Both the position numbers and the translations under genes were made by a program. Shown in pieces: positions 1 through 9,859 of a DNA stretch of 64,000 nucleotides; position 1 is the stretch's first letter, and each line of letters opens with the position of its first letter. Origin of the DNA: Candidatus Woesearchaeota archaeon (lineage in GTDB: Archaea; Nanobdellota; Nanobdellia; Woesearchaeales; B29-G15); the NCBI GenBank assembly GCA_017610005.1, contig JAFCCU010000004.1, positions 1 to 64,000 of the forward strand, read 5' to 3'. The notes under the pieces were generated by a model. It did no database searches and was not told where the DNA came from. It saw only the letters and a list, made by a program, of their open reading frames with translations.

Positions 1-190
1 CCAAAGCTCACTAGCGCTTTTGGTCAGCTTCAAAATTTAGTTAAGAATCAGTTATTGATAAAATGCACCCCTGGTCACCGCTTCGCTATAGACCAGGAGA
101 AAGCTCAGCTTCTATTAAAAATAGATGGCCCACACAAAATGTCTAGAATTTTGCCTGATTTATTCCATCGCCTTAGTAGAACATGATACT
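1..190. repeat. Cluster of short inverted repeats (hairpin-rich, non-coding)
   Basis: ctggtc..gaccag and tctatt-aaa-aataga, plus ccaaa..ttttgg and aagct-c-agctt; no convincing ORF. Confidence 0.4.
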
Positions 191-286
191 CCTTCTCCAA
201 ATAGCTTGAGTTCTCTTGTCTTCAGTTAGCCCACAATTCAGCCAATCTATTTGCGGTTTTAATAGTGTCCATTCTTTATGAAGATT

Positions 287-1684
287 TTAATAATCAAACA
301 ACCTGTCCAATGGGAATCTCCTTTGGAGCACAAACCAGGTATAAACAAGGTTTGATAAAGCCTTTACAGGGTGATTGATAAACCTCTTCAACTTAATTGT
401 TGTAGCAATTTGCACCTCTGCCTGGTAATGCCTCAAAACCCCTTGCAACTTCACACTCCTCCACCCTTGCTGGCCATGGCTATAGCGCTGGGAAAGCAAA
501 CCATTATTCCCATGTATTGAAATACCATACTTTCCAGGGGTTTTGCTCATATAACTTCCCACTCTCAAATCAAATATTTCGGTGAAAGCATCATCAATGT
601 GGTTCTTGTTCCTCATCAAAAATTTTAAGGTCTCTTTGAAATCCTCCCTTGTTTCTGTTGGGAAGTTCACAATAAAAAAGCAATGGTTGAAAATCCCTGC
701 CTTCTTTATATTTATTAGGGATTGTTCAGCATCCTCCACCAAATGGGGTTTGTTCATTGATTTTAACACCTTTTGGCTTCCGCTCTCACACCCAATTAAG
801 AGGTATTTGCATCCTGATTTTTTCATATTTTGGGTTGTAGCAGAATCCAAGCCACCCGCATTTGCAAAAGCCCCCCACTGGATTTTGGCTCTTTTCAATT
901 CCTCTATGAAAGACTTGAAAACAAGTATATTATTGTTGATAGCGCAGTCTGAGAGAAAAAACAGATCTGTTTTATGTTTTTTTTTAAGTTGAATAATTTG
1001 CTCCACCTTGAGCTTCACAAAATCTGCAATCATGAGTTTATTAATTTTAAGGAGGGGGGTGTGCTCAACGCAAAAAGCGCAATTCTTATTGCACCCTTCA
1101 AGCAATATAAATGGGAGCACCAGCTTTGGCGTTCCATTGATTTTTGTTTTATACAAATCAATTTGAAGCCCAGAGAAATCCGGAGAAGGGACCAAGCAAT
1201 CATATTCCAATCCAAGATATCTTAAAAAAGACTGTAAATCTGAAAAAACTGAATCAATAAAATCGAATTTCTTCGCAAGGAGATTTCCATCAATGATGGT
1301 GAATAATTTGCCTCCAAAGAAGATGGTTTTTCCTTTCCTTTTTAGGTACCATGCTAAGGCTAAAGAAGGATAGAGTTGAGATTCTGTCATCACAGAAAAA
1401 CCAATGGAATCTTGCGGAATGGGTGAAGGGCCAAGGATGGATAGAGCATATCTCTCAAGTTCAGGCCCATTTTGGTTTTCAATGCATCCCTTTATATACT
1501 TAGAACTCCATTTCCTATAAAGCCCCTTTGATAAATTCTTTGTCTTTATCCAAAGGTCATCCATTTCCGCTTCTTTAAGCTGGGACTTAATCAAAGCAAG
1601 CCCCAAAGGAGGTGTGGACATTGCATCATTTCCTGTACAAGGGGGGAATATCAATCTTATTGATACATCATTTTTTCTTTTCAA
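287..1684 (-). CDS. Radical SAM protein (possible B12-binding-type)
   Basis: 465 aa; CNKNCAFC motif (CxxxCxxC); N-terminal STPPLGLALIKSQL resembles B12-binding radical SAM proteins. Confidence 0.75.
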   Translation of the reverse strand: MKRKNDVSIRLIFPPCTGNDAMSTPPLGLALIKSQLKEAEMDDLWIKTKNLSKGLYRKWSSKYIKGCIENQNGPELERYALSILGPSPIPQDSIGFSVMTESQLYPSLALAWYLKRKGKTIFFGGKLFTIIDGNLLAKKFDFIDSVFSDLQSFLRYLGLEYDCLVPSPDFSGLQIDLYKTKINGTPKLVLPFILLEGCNKNCAFCVEHTPLLKINKLMIADFVKLKVEQIIQLKKKHKTDLFFLSDCAINNNILVFKSFIEELKRAKIQWGAFANAGGLDSATTQNMKKSGCKYLLIGCESGSQKVLKSMNKPHLVEDAEQSLINIKKAGIFNHCFFIVNFPTETREDFKETLKFLMRNKNHIDDAFTEIFDLRVGSYMSKTPGKYGISIHGNNGLLSQRYSHGQQGWRSVKLQGVLRHYQAEVQIATTIKLKRFINHPVKALSNLVYTWFVLQRRFPLDRLFDY

Positions 1685-2432
1685 TTTGAATCATCCACCC
1701 ATTTGCGAATTTTTTTAAGAAGATTGAATTAAACCACTTGAAGCATTTTTCAATTTGCAAGCAATAGTTAAAAGAAGAATAGAAAGGATGTAACCCAAAC
1801 CTAGGCAGTATTTCCATTTTAGCTACCAGAGGTAATACTCCAAATGATTTGATCTCTTTTTTTGAGTAAAACCTGTGGAAAATCATCTGATTATGAAACC
1901 TTAATTTGAATTTATTTATTATGTAATATAGAATATGCTCTGGGTGATACTTATTCTGGAAGCTTGAAATCTGAATTATCCCCCCTGGTTTTACCACGCG
2001 CAATAATTCGTTTAAACACTTTGAATTAAAGTTAATGTGAAGTATTACTCCGCTTGAGAAAACCCCATCAAAAGCGTCATTCACAAAAGGCAATGGTTTG
2101 GTCACATCTGCCAAACAAATATTAATATTGCATGCCCTTGCCTTGAGCTTCCTCAAAGCCACTTTTGAGATATCAATTCCTACAGTAAATACCCCTTTTT
2201 GAGAGAAGGGCACTGCATAGGCTCCGTTTGAACCGCACCCAAATTCCAGTATTCTTAAGGGAAGCTTTTGTCTTTTCAAATTAGTTAATCCAATTCGCGC
2301 TTCTCCTTGTTGCCAACTAGAATCCAGCCATTCTCTTTCAGACATTCGTAGCCCTTGCTTGCCAATTGTGGTATCCCTTTCATCCCTTAAATAGAAATCA
2401 TTCCATTTCTTTGTTTCTGGGAACCTTCTCAT
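1668..2432 (-). CDS. Class I SAM-dependent methyltransferase
   Basis: LRILEFGCGSNGAYAVPF motif I, FDGVFSSGVILHI, LLRVVKPGGIIQI. Confidence 0.8.
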   Translation of the reverse strand: MRRFPETKKWNDFYLRDERDTTIGKQGLRMSEREWLDSSWQQGEARIGLTNLKRQKLPLRILEFGCGSNGAYAVPFSQKGVFTVGIDISKVALRKLKARACNINICLADVTKPLPFVNDAFDGVFSSGVILHINFNSKCLNELLRVVKPGGIIQISSFQNKYHPEHILYYIINKFKLRFHNQMIFHRFYSKKEIKSFGVLPLVAKMEILPRFGLHPFYSSFNYCLQIEKCFKWFNSIFLKKFANGWMIQIEKKK

Positions 2433-2483
2433 GATTCACAATTTGATACAATTCTTTTTAAGTTTTTGCTTTCTCCCTTAGTG

Positions 2484-3000
2484 GTTAATCAACCCCTCCA
2501 ATGCAGGCGTTTATGTATTTGAATAAGCTCTCTTCACACCTGTTGGCATATCCAGGCCCTTAACCTATTCCCTCTGAACGCCAGATCTCTGCAAAGGAAT
2601 TAGAAAAGATTTTACCAACTGGCGTGTTGCCCCTATAGCAGAGCGTGACATCCCATTCATAATAGATGAATGCAAATAGGCCACATAACACCTTCTCAAT
2701 TGTGTGAGATATAGAATCTCTTTTAAATTGGTCCTTACCTTTTTTTAGCCAATCATATTGCTTCTTCTACATTTTTAAGACTCTTCTTTGACTTAATTTA
2801 AAGCGCAGAGTTATGAGTATGGATTGCGATATTGAAATCCCCTGGTTTTCCAAACATAGCCCCAAACTCAATAAATTTCTTCATTTCTCATAATTCTGTT
2901 CAAACAAAGTTACATTGAACTTGATTATTTTCACCTTTTTCATTACCTTCAATGACTCACGATACTTTGCAAACTCAACCCAAGATAAACAACTGGAAAA
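2484..3000 (-). pseudogene. Decayed radical SAM/SPASM-domain protein (C-terminal remnant)
   Basis: Manual minus-strand translation gives SWVEFAKYRESLKVMKKVKIIKFNVTLFEQNYE / MKKFIEFGAMFGKPGDFNIAIHTHNSAL* / QYDWLKKGKDQFKRDSISHTIEKVLCGLFAFIYYEWDVTLCYRGNTPVGKIFSNSFAEIWRSEGIG*GPGYANRCEESLFKYINACIGGVD*; SPASM-like Cys pattern with frameshifts and internal stops. Confidence 0.6.
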
Positions 3001-3041
3001 TTTGATTGCTTATTGGAGGGTTTAAATAACTTGTTTTCAGA

Positions 3042-4454
3042 TCATGAATCACGGATGCGCAATAGGGTACTGGAACTATCAATCTCCAATACATCCACTG
3101 ACTTCCCTTGTGTTTGGAATAGTTTAGAAAACTCTTTTTGCATATTGGGCTTAGAGGAAACCCTAAATATCAGCCAAACCTCTTCATTCATATCAATGAA
3201 CTCCCTGATTTGTGTTTGGTCCCAAAAATAGGAGTGGAGGGTCTGGGATTCATAAACCTCTTGATAATAGTGATATAAGTAAATATTATAGTACGAAGGA
3301 TAAAATAAGATTATGGCCCCTGGGTCCTGTGCAAGGATTCTTTCCACTGCACCAGTGTAGGGTTTGGATTCTTGGTAAATCCTTCCAACCCCTATCAGCC
3401 CCACTCCAACAAATATTATGAGCAAAAACCAGCCCACACGCTTTAACCTACACAATAAGTTTGACAATACTCCAAGCATAAAAGGGATAAGCACAATGAA
3501 ATAATCTTGATTGGCCAAGGAGAATCCAAAAGGGAGTTGCTGGAAAATGAAACACCCCAAAAAGAACATGGCCACAGGTATCACCAAAACAATCAAGGCA
3601 GTCCAATTCAACAATGCTACTCCAAGGGCAAACAAGATGGGGGCACCCATGCTGAAGGATTTAAAGGAGAAAAACCCCTCCCCTATACTGAGAAGATTCA
3701 CAAGGGTTAGCCTTGGGAGCCAGTTCAAGGCCAGTTTTACAATATAAAATCCCTTAAGTTTAGGGATTATCACCCCAATTATCCAAGGCACAAACCCCAC
3801 TCCAAGCCAAAACATGTGCTTCACAAATCTCCAAACCTGCCTCCAATTCAAGACAAGCAAGATCCCCCCCTGCGATAAAAGCAGTAGCACTCCAATATAA
3901 TGGGAGCTAACCATTGCAAAGGTTGCAACCAGATAGAGTATGCTTAATCCTTTGCGATTCTTCAAGAAAACATTCACAAAATATGTGAAAGAGAACAGTG
4001 CTGAAAAGATGAACAAGGAATACATGCGGGCACTACGTGATATCACAATCAATCCAGGATTAAAAGCAAAGAGAATTGCCCCTATGAAAACTGTCTTCTT
4101 GTTATTGAAAATTGTTTGCAAAAAAACTGAGAACATCAATATGCTTACCACTCCAATTATTGCTGACAATAGCCTTGCCCCCACTTCCCTTGAACCAAAA
4201 TACTGAATCCAAACGGAAGAAAGTATATATGAAAAAGGCAAGGCAGGCATATCCACATATGATACTCCAAAAGGGAGCTCAGCTTTAGACATTGCCAAGT
4301 GGGCAAAATCTTCAGGTGACGCGAGAGTGAGAAAGTTGATTTCATTTAGCTGTAATTCGCAGGCATCGAGATTGAAGACGCGCAGGAAAGTGGCTGTGGA
4401 TAAGAGGATTAAGATTGCCAAAAGGATCCCTATTCTTTTCTGTTTGCCCATCAT
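3042..4454 (-). CDS. PMT/ArnT-like membrane glycosyltransferase (GT-C fold)
   Basis: 470 aa, many TM segments, early acidic motif FNLDACELQLNEI and REVGARLLSAIIG. Confidence 0.65.
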   Translation of the reverse strand: MMGKQKRIGILLAILILLSTATFLRVFNLDACELQLNEINFLTLASPEDFAHLAMSKAELPFGVSYVDMPALPFSYILSSVWIQYFGSREVGARLLSAIIGVVSILMFSVFLQTIFNNKKTVFIGAILFAFNPGLIVISRSARMYSLFIFSALFSFTYFVNVFLKNRKGLSILYLVATFAMVSSHYIGVLLLLSQGGILLVLNWRQVWRFVKHMFWLGVGFVPWIIGVIIPKLKGFYIVKLALNWLPRLTLVNLLSIGEGFFSFKSFSMGAPILFALGVALLNWTALIVLVIPVAMFFLGCFIFQQLPFGFSLANQDYFIVLIPFMLGVLSNLLCRLKRVGWFLLIIFVGVGLIGVGRIYQESKPYTGAVERILAQDPGAIILFYPSYYNIYLYHYYQEVYESQTLHSYFWDQTQIREFIDMNEEVWLIFRVSSKPNMQKEFSKLFQTQGKSVDVLEIDSSSTLLRIRDS

Positions 4455-4632
4455 ATAACATCACAAACTTTTGGATTCCAATGAATCTTGCTAGTAAATA
4501 AATATTGTGATTCAAACTTTAAATAAATTTCTATCTGTGGGTAATTGATCCCCCCTAGGTTTCTGGACCAATTCCTAAATCAAATCCCGGCTGCCGTATA
4601 TTTTAAATAAAACTAAAAGTTTCTGTGTAAAG

Positions 4633-4746
4633 ATGAAAATAGCAATTGCTCAAATTACAACTAATCCTGGATGCATAAAAGAAGTTACTAAAAAATCATT
4701 TGGAACCTGTAGAAGGATTCCTATAAGTCATAAATTTGGAGGGTGA
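4633..4746 (+). pseudogene. Possible N-terminal remnant of a nitrilase/NAD synthetase-type amidase
   Basis: 37-aa ORF MKIAIAQITTNPGCIKEVTKKSFGTCRR...; the opening resembles nitrilase-family N-termini. Confidence 0.25.
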
Positions 4747-4749
4747 AAA

Positions 4750-5466
4750 ATGAAAATATTTACAATTCTTATCTTAATAACAGTACTACTAACAGCATGT
4801 AATCCCCAAACAATATTGCAAGAATGTGAACAGGACTCTGATTGTATCCCTCTGCCCACAGAATGCCATACATCAACTTGTATTAGTAAAGAAGGTGTAG
4901 TTGTAAAACCAATGGCATGTACGGAGATATACATGCTAGAGGCCGCATACTCTCCAGAGGATTGCATCTGTATAAAAAATGTTTGCACTAATAAAAATTT
5001 AGGTAGAACAACCTTAGAAAATCCCGTAGAGATAATTATAGAAAGTCCAGAAGAAAAAATAATAATCGGCGGAGATACTGACGACCATGGATGTTTAATT
5101 GGGGCGGGCTACTCTTGGTGCGAAACTAAAGAAAAATGCCTAAGGATATGGGAAGAAGAATGTCCGGGATTAACTCTTAATCCAAGCGAATGTGAAAATA
5201 GTGGAGGAAGGCCAGTTAATTCAATGGAGGGTTGTTTGGTTAATGAAAAAAGTATTGGAGATGTTGTTGGATTTATTTCCCCAAATATTTGTTGTGTAGA
5301 AAATGAATGTTTAGAAGGAGAGTGTGAAACTAAGGAGGATACAAGAGAAGAAGAATATGAAATTTGTAAAGATCAATGTGGAGATGGCAAATGTGATAGA
5401 TTTGTGTGTATGGGAGAAGGATGCCCTTGCAGAGAAGATCACGCAAGTTGCCCTATGGATTGCTAA
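4750..5466 (+). CDS. Cys-rich predicted lipoprotein
   Basis: N-terminal signal with lipobox-like LLTAC; many Cys. Confidence 0.6.
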   Translation: MKIFTILILITVLLTACNPQTILQECEQDSDCIPLPTECHTSTCISKEGVVVKPMACTEIYMLEAAYSPEDCICIKNVCTNKNLGRTTLENPVEIIIESPEEKIIIGGDTDDHGCLIGAGYSWCETKEKCLRIWEEECPGLTLNPSECENSGGRPVNSMEGCLVNEKSIGDVVGFISPNICCVENECLEGECETKEDTREEEYEICKDQCGDGKCDRFVCMGEGCPCREDHASCPMDC

Positions 5467-6122
5467 GAATTAAGTTGGCTCACAAGTCGGTTAAGCATTT
5501 GGTAATATCCAGTAAACTTTTCTGGTTTTATCCTAAAGTTTTGCCTGTAAATTAATATCTTTCCTTTCAAGATTTCAACCGAATATTTCTTTTCTTCGTT
5601 AGCCAATTGGTGTCTAAATTCAGTAGATACTGTTTTTTTAATTTTTTCCGGATTATCTCCATAGACTATATATATCTTTGAAAACAAACCTTCTTCAAAT
5701 TCAACTTCCTTGCCGCCAAAGAATTTAGCTGCTGCATGGAAAAACCACCTAGGTTGAATTGTAATTTTTGGAAGGTCCTTTTCAATTGTTGCAAGCGCCA
5801 TGGTTTGTCTATGTATGCTTGAATTTTTTCCTGAAGCGGTTTTATATCTAAATTCAAATATTTGCCATTTAATGCCCCTTTGCCTCCCTTCAATAACACT
5901 GTATAATTTACAAGAGATCCCTTTTCTAAAAAATTTAAAATCTATTTGAAGCTTTTTTAAAAATCCTTCAGGCCCCTCCTCTGAATACATGAGCCCCATG
6001 CTAGCTGCAACGCTTGCTAGCGCCTCTTTTCTCTTTTTATCAAGTATTTTTGTAACTATGAAAATTCCAAGGATAAAAATGATAATGGGGGCAATGATCA
6101 TTACATGATGAAGTTCTACCAT
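5463..6122 (-). CDS. Membrane-anchored hypothetical protein
   Basis: 219 aa, single N-terminal TM. Confidence 0.6.
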   Translation of the reverse strand: MVELHHVMIIAPIIIFILGIFIVTKILDKKRKEALASVAASMGLMYSEEGPEGFLKKLQIDFKFFRKGISCKLYSVIEGRQRGIKWQIFEFRYKTASGKNSSIHRQTMALATIEKDLPKITIQPRWFFHAAAKFFGGKEVEFEEGLFSKIYIVYGDNPEKIKKTVSTEFRHQLANEEKKYSVEILKGKILIYRQNFRIKPEKFTGYYQMLNRLVSQLNS

Positions 6123-6159
6123 AAAGTCTTAACAAAATTTAGAGAATAAATAATTTTCG

Positions 6160-7509
6160 TTAATTCTTGATTACTGCTTTTGCCCAATCTCCTTTTAAAA
6201 TTATGTACAAAATGTATAGGGGAGTTATTATACTTGCAATAATTATTAAAAAATAAAAATTTCTGACATCACTTAAAATTAATTTTGATAAACCATATCC
6301 AAATCCTAAAACAATTCCCCAACGCAATATCTCTGCTACAATAACTGGTTTTAAGTGGCCTGAACCTTGAAGAATTGCAACCCCTACAAAATAAATCCCC
6401 ATTAAAGGATAAGTAAATGCAATCATAGTAAAATACATCACTCCAAATTTAATTACAGCCAAATCAGGCACAAAAATTGTAATGAAAAATTTTGGGAAAA
6501 TAAAAAGTATTAATCCAATGAAAAAAACTGAAATAGTCCCGATAAGAATTGAAACTTTAGCAATTTTTTGGGCTCTTGCAATTTTGCCTGCTCCCAAATT
6601 TTGGCCGATCATTGTTATTGCTGCAGTCCCAATTGAAATCAAAGGTAAAAAGATGAATCCTTCGACTTTAAATATAATCCCCCATGCGGCCACAGCCATT
6701 GCCCCATAACCAGAAACAATACCCATAATAAAAGTCATACCTAATGACCTTATACCTGAGGCAATACTTGCAGGAAGTCCTACTGCTACAATTTTAGAAA
6801 ATATATGATAATCAAATTTAAAGAACCTCAAATTCAATCTCAATTTTGATTTCTTACTAAGTAAGAAATAACAAATATACACAACTTGAAACGTTCTTGC
6901 CAATACTGTTGCAATTGCCGCCCCAGTAATCCCCATTGCAGGAAATGGACCAATCCCAAAAATTAACAATGGGTCAAGAATAATATTAATTACTGCAGAA
7001 ATCCCCATTGAAATCATGGGAGTTTTCATGTCACCAGCGCCCCTCAAAATGGCTCCACTGATAAACCCAATAAACACAACACCAAAAGCACCAAAAACCC
7101 AAGAAGAATACTTTGAGGTTATTGCTAAAAGATTTGGGGTTGCACCCATCGCAATAAAAATTGATTTTTGAAAAATTAAAATTGGAACTGTAAAAACAAT
7201 TGATAAAATGATTGATAAAAGAAGTGAATGTTCAGCAATATTGGCTGCTTTTTTCTTATTTCTTGCCCCAACATGCTGAGCAACTAGTGCTGTTGCTCCG
7301 ATGCCAAGTCCTTGAGCAATTGCAAAAATAATAAACAAAATAGGGGTAACATAAGCTAACGCTGCAACATATTCTGCCCCTAACCTTGCAACAAAGATTG
7401 TGTCAACAAAATGATAAGACATATGAATTACAAATGCAATAAAAACAGGCAAACTTAATTTTATTAATGCCTTGTAGATATTTCCATCTACTATGTAATT
7501 ATTATCCAT
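6160..7509 (-). CDS. MATE family efflux transporter
   Basis: 449 aa polytopic; LSLPVFIAFVIHMSYHFVDTIFVARLGAEYVAALAY, GIGATALVAQHVGARN. Confidence 0.9.
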   Translation of the reverse strand: MDNNYIVDGNIYKALIKLSLPVFIAFVIHMSYHFVDTIFVARLGAEYVAALAYVTPILFIIFAIAQGLGIGATALVAQHVGARNKKKAANIAEHSLLLSIILSIVFTVPILIFQKSIFIAMGATPNLLAITSKYSSWVFGAFGVVFIGFISGAILRGAGDMKTPMISMGISAVINIILDPLLIFGIGPFPAMGITGAAIATVLARTFQVVYICYFLLSKKSKLRLNLRFFKFDYHIFSKIVAVGLPASIASGIRSLGMTFIMGIVSGYGAMAVAAWGIIFKVEGFIFLPLISIGTAAITMIGQNLGAGKIARAQKIAKVSILIGTISVFFIGLILFIFPKFFITIFVPDLAVIKFGVMYFTMIAFTYPLMGIYFVGVAILQGSGHLKPVIVAEILRWGIVLGFGYGLSKLILSDVRNFYFLIIIASIITPLYILYIILKGDWAKAVIKN

Positions 7510-7588
7510 TTATAAGTGGGACTTGGAACCCCTTTTAAAGCTTTCTCACCAAAAGCATTAAAAGGCATAAACTTATTGCAAACACGTA

Positions 7589-8692
7589 ATGGATGTTATT
7601 AAAAAAGCCACTGAGATTGCTAAAAAAGACCTAAGAAAAAACTATATTAAAGAGGGAATTTTAGCAAGTCAAGGCACATGGCAGCAAATATGGGCTAGAG
7701 ATTCCTGCTTTGCAAGCTTAGGTGCATTAAAACTTAAAGACACTCAAGTTGTTAGAAATAATTTAACAACTCTACTAAATCTACAAAAGAAAAATGGATT
7801 AATCCCGTTTAGAGTCGGAGCAGGCAACCCATTAAAGTTATTAATCAAGCAAGGGCTTTTTAAAAAACCAAAAAAAACATCAGTCTTTAAGGGAAAAGCC
7901 CAATACAGGTTTGAAAAACCTCCTTGGTTTCCAAACCCTATTGACAGTAATTCTCTTTTAATTATCTCAGCATATCACTACGCTAAAATCTCAAAAGATG
8001 AAGTATTTTTAAAAGAAAATTTTGAAAAATTAAAACTGGCCCTGAGCTGGTTAAATAAAAAAACAAAAGATGGAATGCTATGGCAAGGCCATGTAAGTGA
8101 CTGGGCAGATTGTATCATGCGCCGCGGTCATGTTCTTTACTCAAATGTACTTTATTATGCTGCCTTAATGGCAATGGATAATTACTCTCAAAAAGCACAA
8201 GCTCTAAAGAAAAAAATAAATCAAAACTTTTGGACTGGAGAGTTTTTTTATGATGCAATACCTAATAAAACCACAAAACGTTTTTCAACTGATGGAAACT
8301 TACTTGCAATAATATTTGGGTTAGCAACGCAGGCGCAAGGTGAAAAGATTATTGAGTATATTGAAAAAAACAATGTATGCAAGGTGCCATGTATATGCAA
8401 TTATCCCCCATACAAAAACTCATTTGCCGATTGGTCTGTTAATCTTTTTGGATTTGCCGATTACCAAACAAAAACTCCATGGTTGTGGCTAGGTTGCTTA
8501 TATGTTGCCGCAAAAAAAATACTTAAATTAAACTATGAAAAAGAGTTAATTACTCTCTCAGAACTAATTGTTAAAAATAAAACAGTACATGAAACATTAA
8601 ATGCAAAAGGTTCCCCTTATAAAAGTGGGGTCTACTCCTCAGAACCAAAATTTGCGTGGGCAGCAGGATTATATTTATTTGCAATCAAATGA
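7589..8692 (+). CDS. Glycoside hydrolase, (alpha/alpha)6-barrel (amylo-alpha-1,6-glucosidase/trehalase-like)
   Basis: WARDSCFASLGALKL, PIDSNSLLIISAYHYAKIS, STDGNLLAIIFGLA. Confidence 0.7.
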   Translation: MDVIKKATEIAKKDLRKNYIKEGILASQGTWQQIWARDSCFASLGALKLKDTQVVRNNLTTLLNLQKKNGLIPFRVGAGNPLKLLIKQGLFKKPKKTSVFKGKAQYRFEKPPWFPNPIDSNSLLIISAYHYAKISKDEVFLKENFEKLKLALSWLNKKTKDGMLWQGHVSDWADCIMRRGHVLYSNVLYYAALMAMDNYSQKAQALKKKINQNFWTGEFFYDAIPNKTTKRFSTDGNLLAIIFGLATQAQGEKIIEYIEKNNVCKVPCICNYPPYKNSFADWSVNLFGFADYQTKTPWLWLGCLYVAAKKILKLNYEKELITLSELIVKNKTVHETLNAKGSPYKSGVYSSEPKFAWAAGLYLFAIK

Positions 8693-9171
8693 AGTCGTTA
8701 ATTGTAATCGATGTACAAGGATATTTTGTTAATGAAAATACTAAATCCCTCCCCAAAAAAATAAAACAACACCTTGAAAATTCAAATTATGACTATATTA
8801 TTTTTACCAGATTTATTAATGATAAAAGCACAATTTTTTGGAAGAAACGAAATTGGAGAGGATGTTCTGATGGGAAAGATATAGAAATTGTTCCAGAGTT
8901 AACTCCATACGCTAAAAATCTTTTTACAAAACATACTTTTTCAATATTTACAAGTAAAAAATTAGTTGAATTTATTAAAAAGAATAAGATTAATTCATTT
9001 GATCTTTGTGGTATTGACCTTAACGCATGTGTACTTCTTGCTGCATTTGAATTGTTTGATAAAGGATATGATGTGAAGGTGCTAACAGAATTAACAGGGA
9101 GCCATAATGGTGAAGAGTTAGAACTAGCAGCAAAAAAAATAATTAAAAATAATTTTGAAAAATATTACTAA
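8689..9171 (+). CDS. Isochorismatase-like cysteine hydrolase
   Basis: LIVIDVQGYF, CGIDLNACVLLAAFELFDKGYDV; ATGA overlap with the upstream gene. Confidence 0.8.
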   Translation: MKSLIVIDVQGYFVNENTKSLPKKIKQHLENSNYDYIIFTRFINDKSTIFWKKRNWRGCSDGKDIEIVPELTPYAKNLFTKHTFSIFTSKKLVEFIKKNKINSFDLCGIDLNACVLLAAFELFDKGYDVKVLTELTGSHNGEELELAAKKIIKNNFEKYY

Positions 9172-9728
9172 TCAAAAGAGCAATCAAGCTCCATTCCTTC
9201 TTTTTCTGAACAGATAATCATATCACGATAGATTCTATAACCATCAATATTTGGATTATCAATCTTTTCCTTACAACAAACTGATTCTGCAACATTTTCA
9301 ACAAGATCCGAATAATCATCTTTTAACTTTTCAATATCCTTTTGAGCTTTTTCTAATTTGGAATTTAAAATTCCCAATTCTAAATCATAATCTTTGATTA
9401 ACTTATTTGTTTCAAGTTCTGTTAATTCTAGACTTTTATTAAGATTGGCAACATTCATATTAGATTTTTGCAGCTCACTTTGTTTGGATTCTAATTCCGT
9501 TGAGAGAGTATTAACCTCCTGATCTAAAATCTGGATTTCAGTACTAAGCCCAGACACTTCTTTGCCATACTCTTCAATAGAATACTCTCCTTCTGAAATT
9601 CTCTGATATGTTGAATAGCCGGTGATCATATTTTTACCATTTGCAACAATAAAAATAAAAAAGATAATAAATACTACCCAGGCACCAATGATAATGTTCT
9701 TTTTGTTAAGTTTAATTTTCCGAGCCAT
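9168..9728 (-). CDS. Membrane-anchored coiled-coil protein
   Basis: N-terminal TM followed by a heptad-rich region. Confidence 0.6.
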   Translation of the reverse strand: MARKIKLNKKNIIIGAWVVFIIFFIFIVANGKNMITGYSTYQRISEGEYSIEEYGKEVSGLSTEIQILDQEVNTLSTELESKQSELQKSNMNVANLNKSLELTELETNKLIKDYDLELGILNSKLEKAQKDIEKLKDDYSDLVENVAESVCCKEKIDNPNIDGYRIYRDMIICSEKEGMELDCSFD

Positions 9729-9859
9729 TGAACTGCTATGCTTTAAAAATATTTAAAAGTTTCTCTAATCTAGTGTAATAAATATAATGTGTTCTTCTTC
9801 AATCGAAACAAATATTTTACCCAAAATGTTTTAAAGTTCCAAATTAAACAAAAGATAGG

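Noticed and set aside
3013-4206. Several plus-strand ORFs within the 3042-4454 minus-strand gene
   Set aside because: Overlap a convincing polytopic membrane protein on the opposite strand.
4545-4575. ORB-like gatcccccctaggtttctggacca
   Set aside because: The core differs (no GGAAA element); too weak to support.
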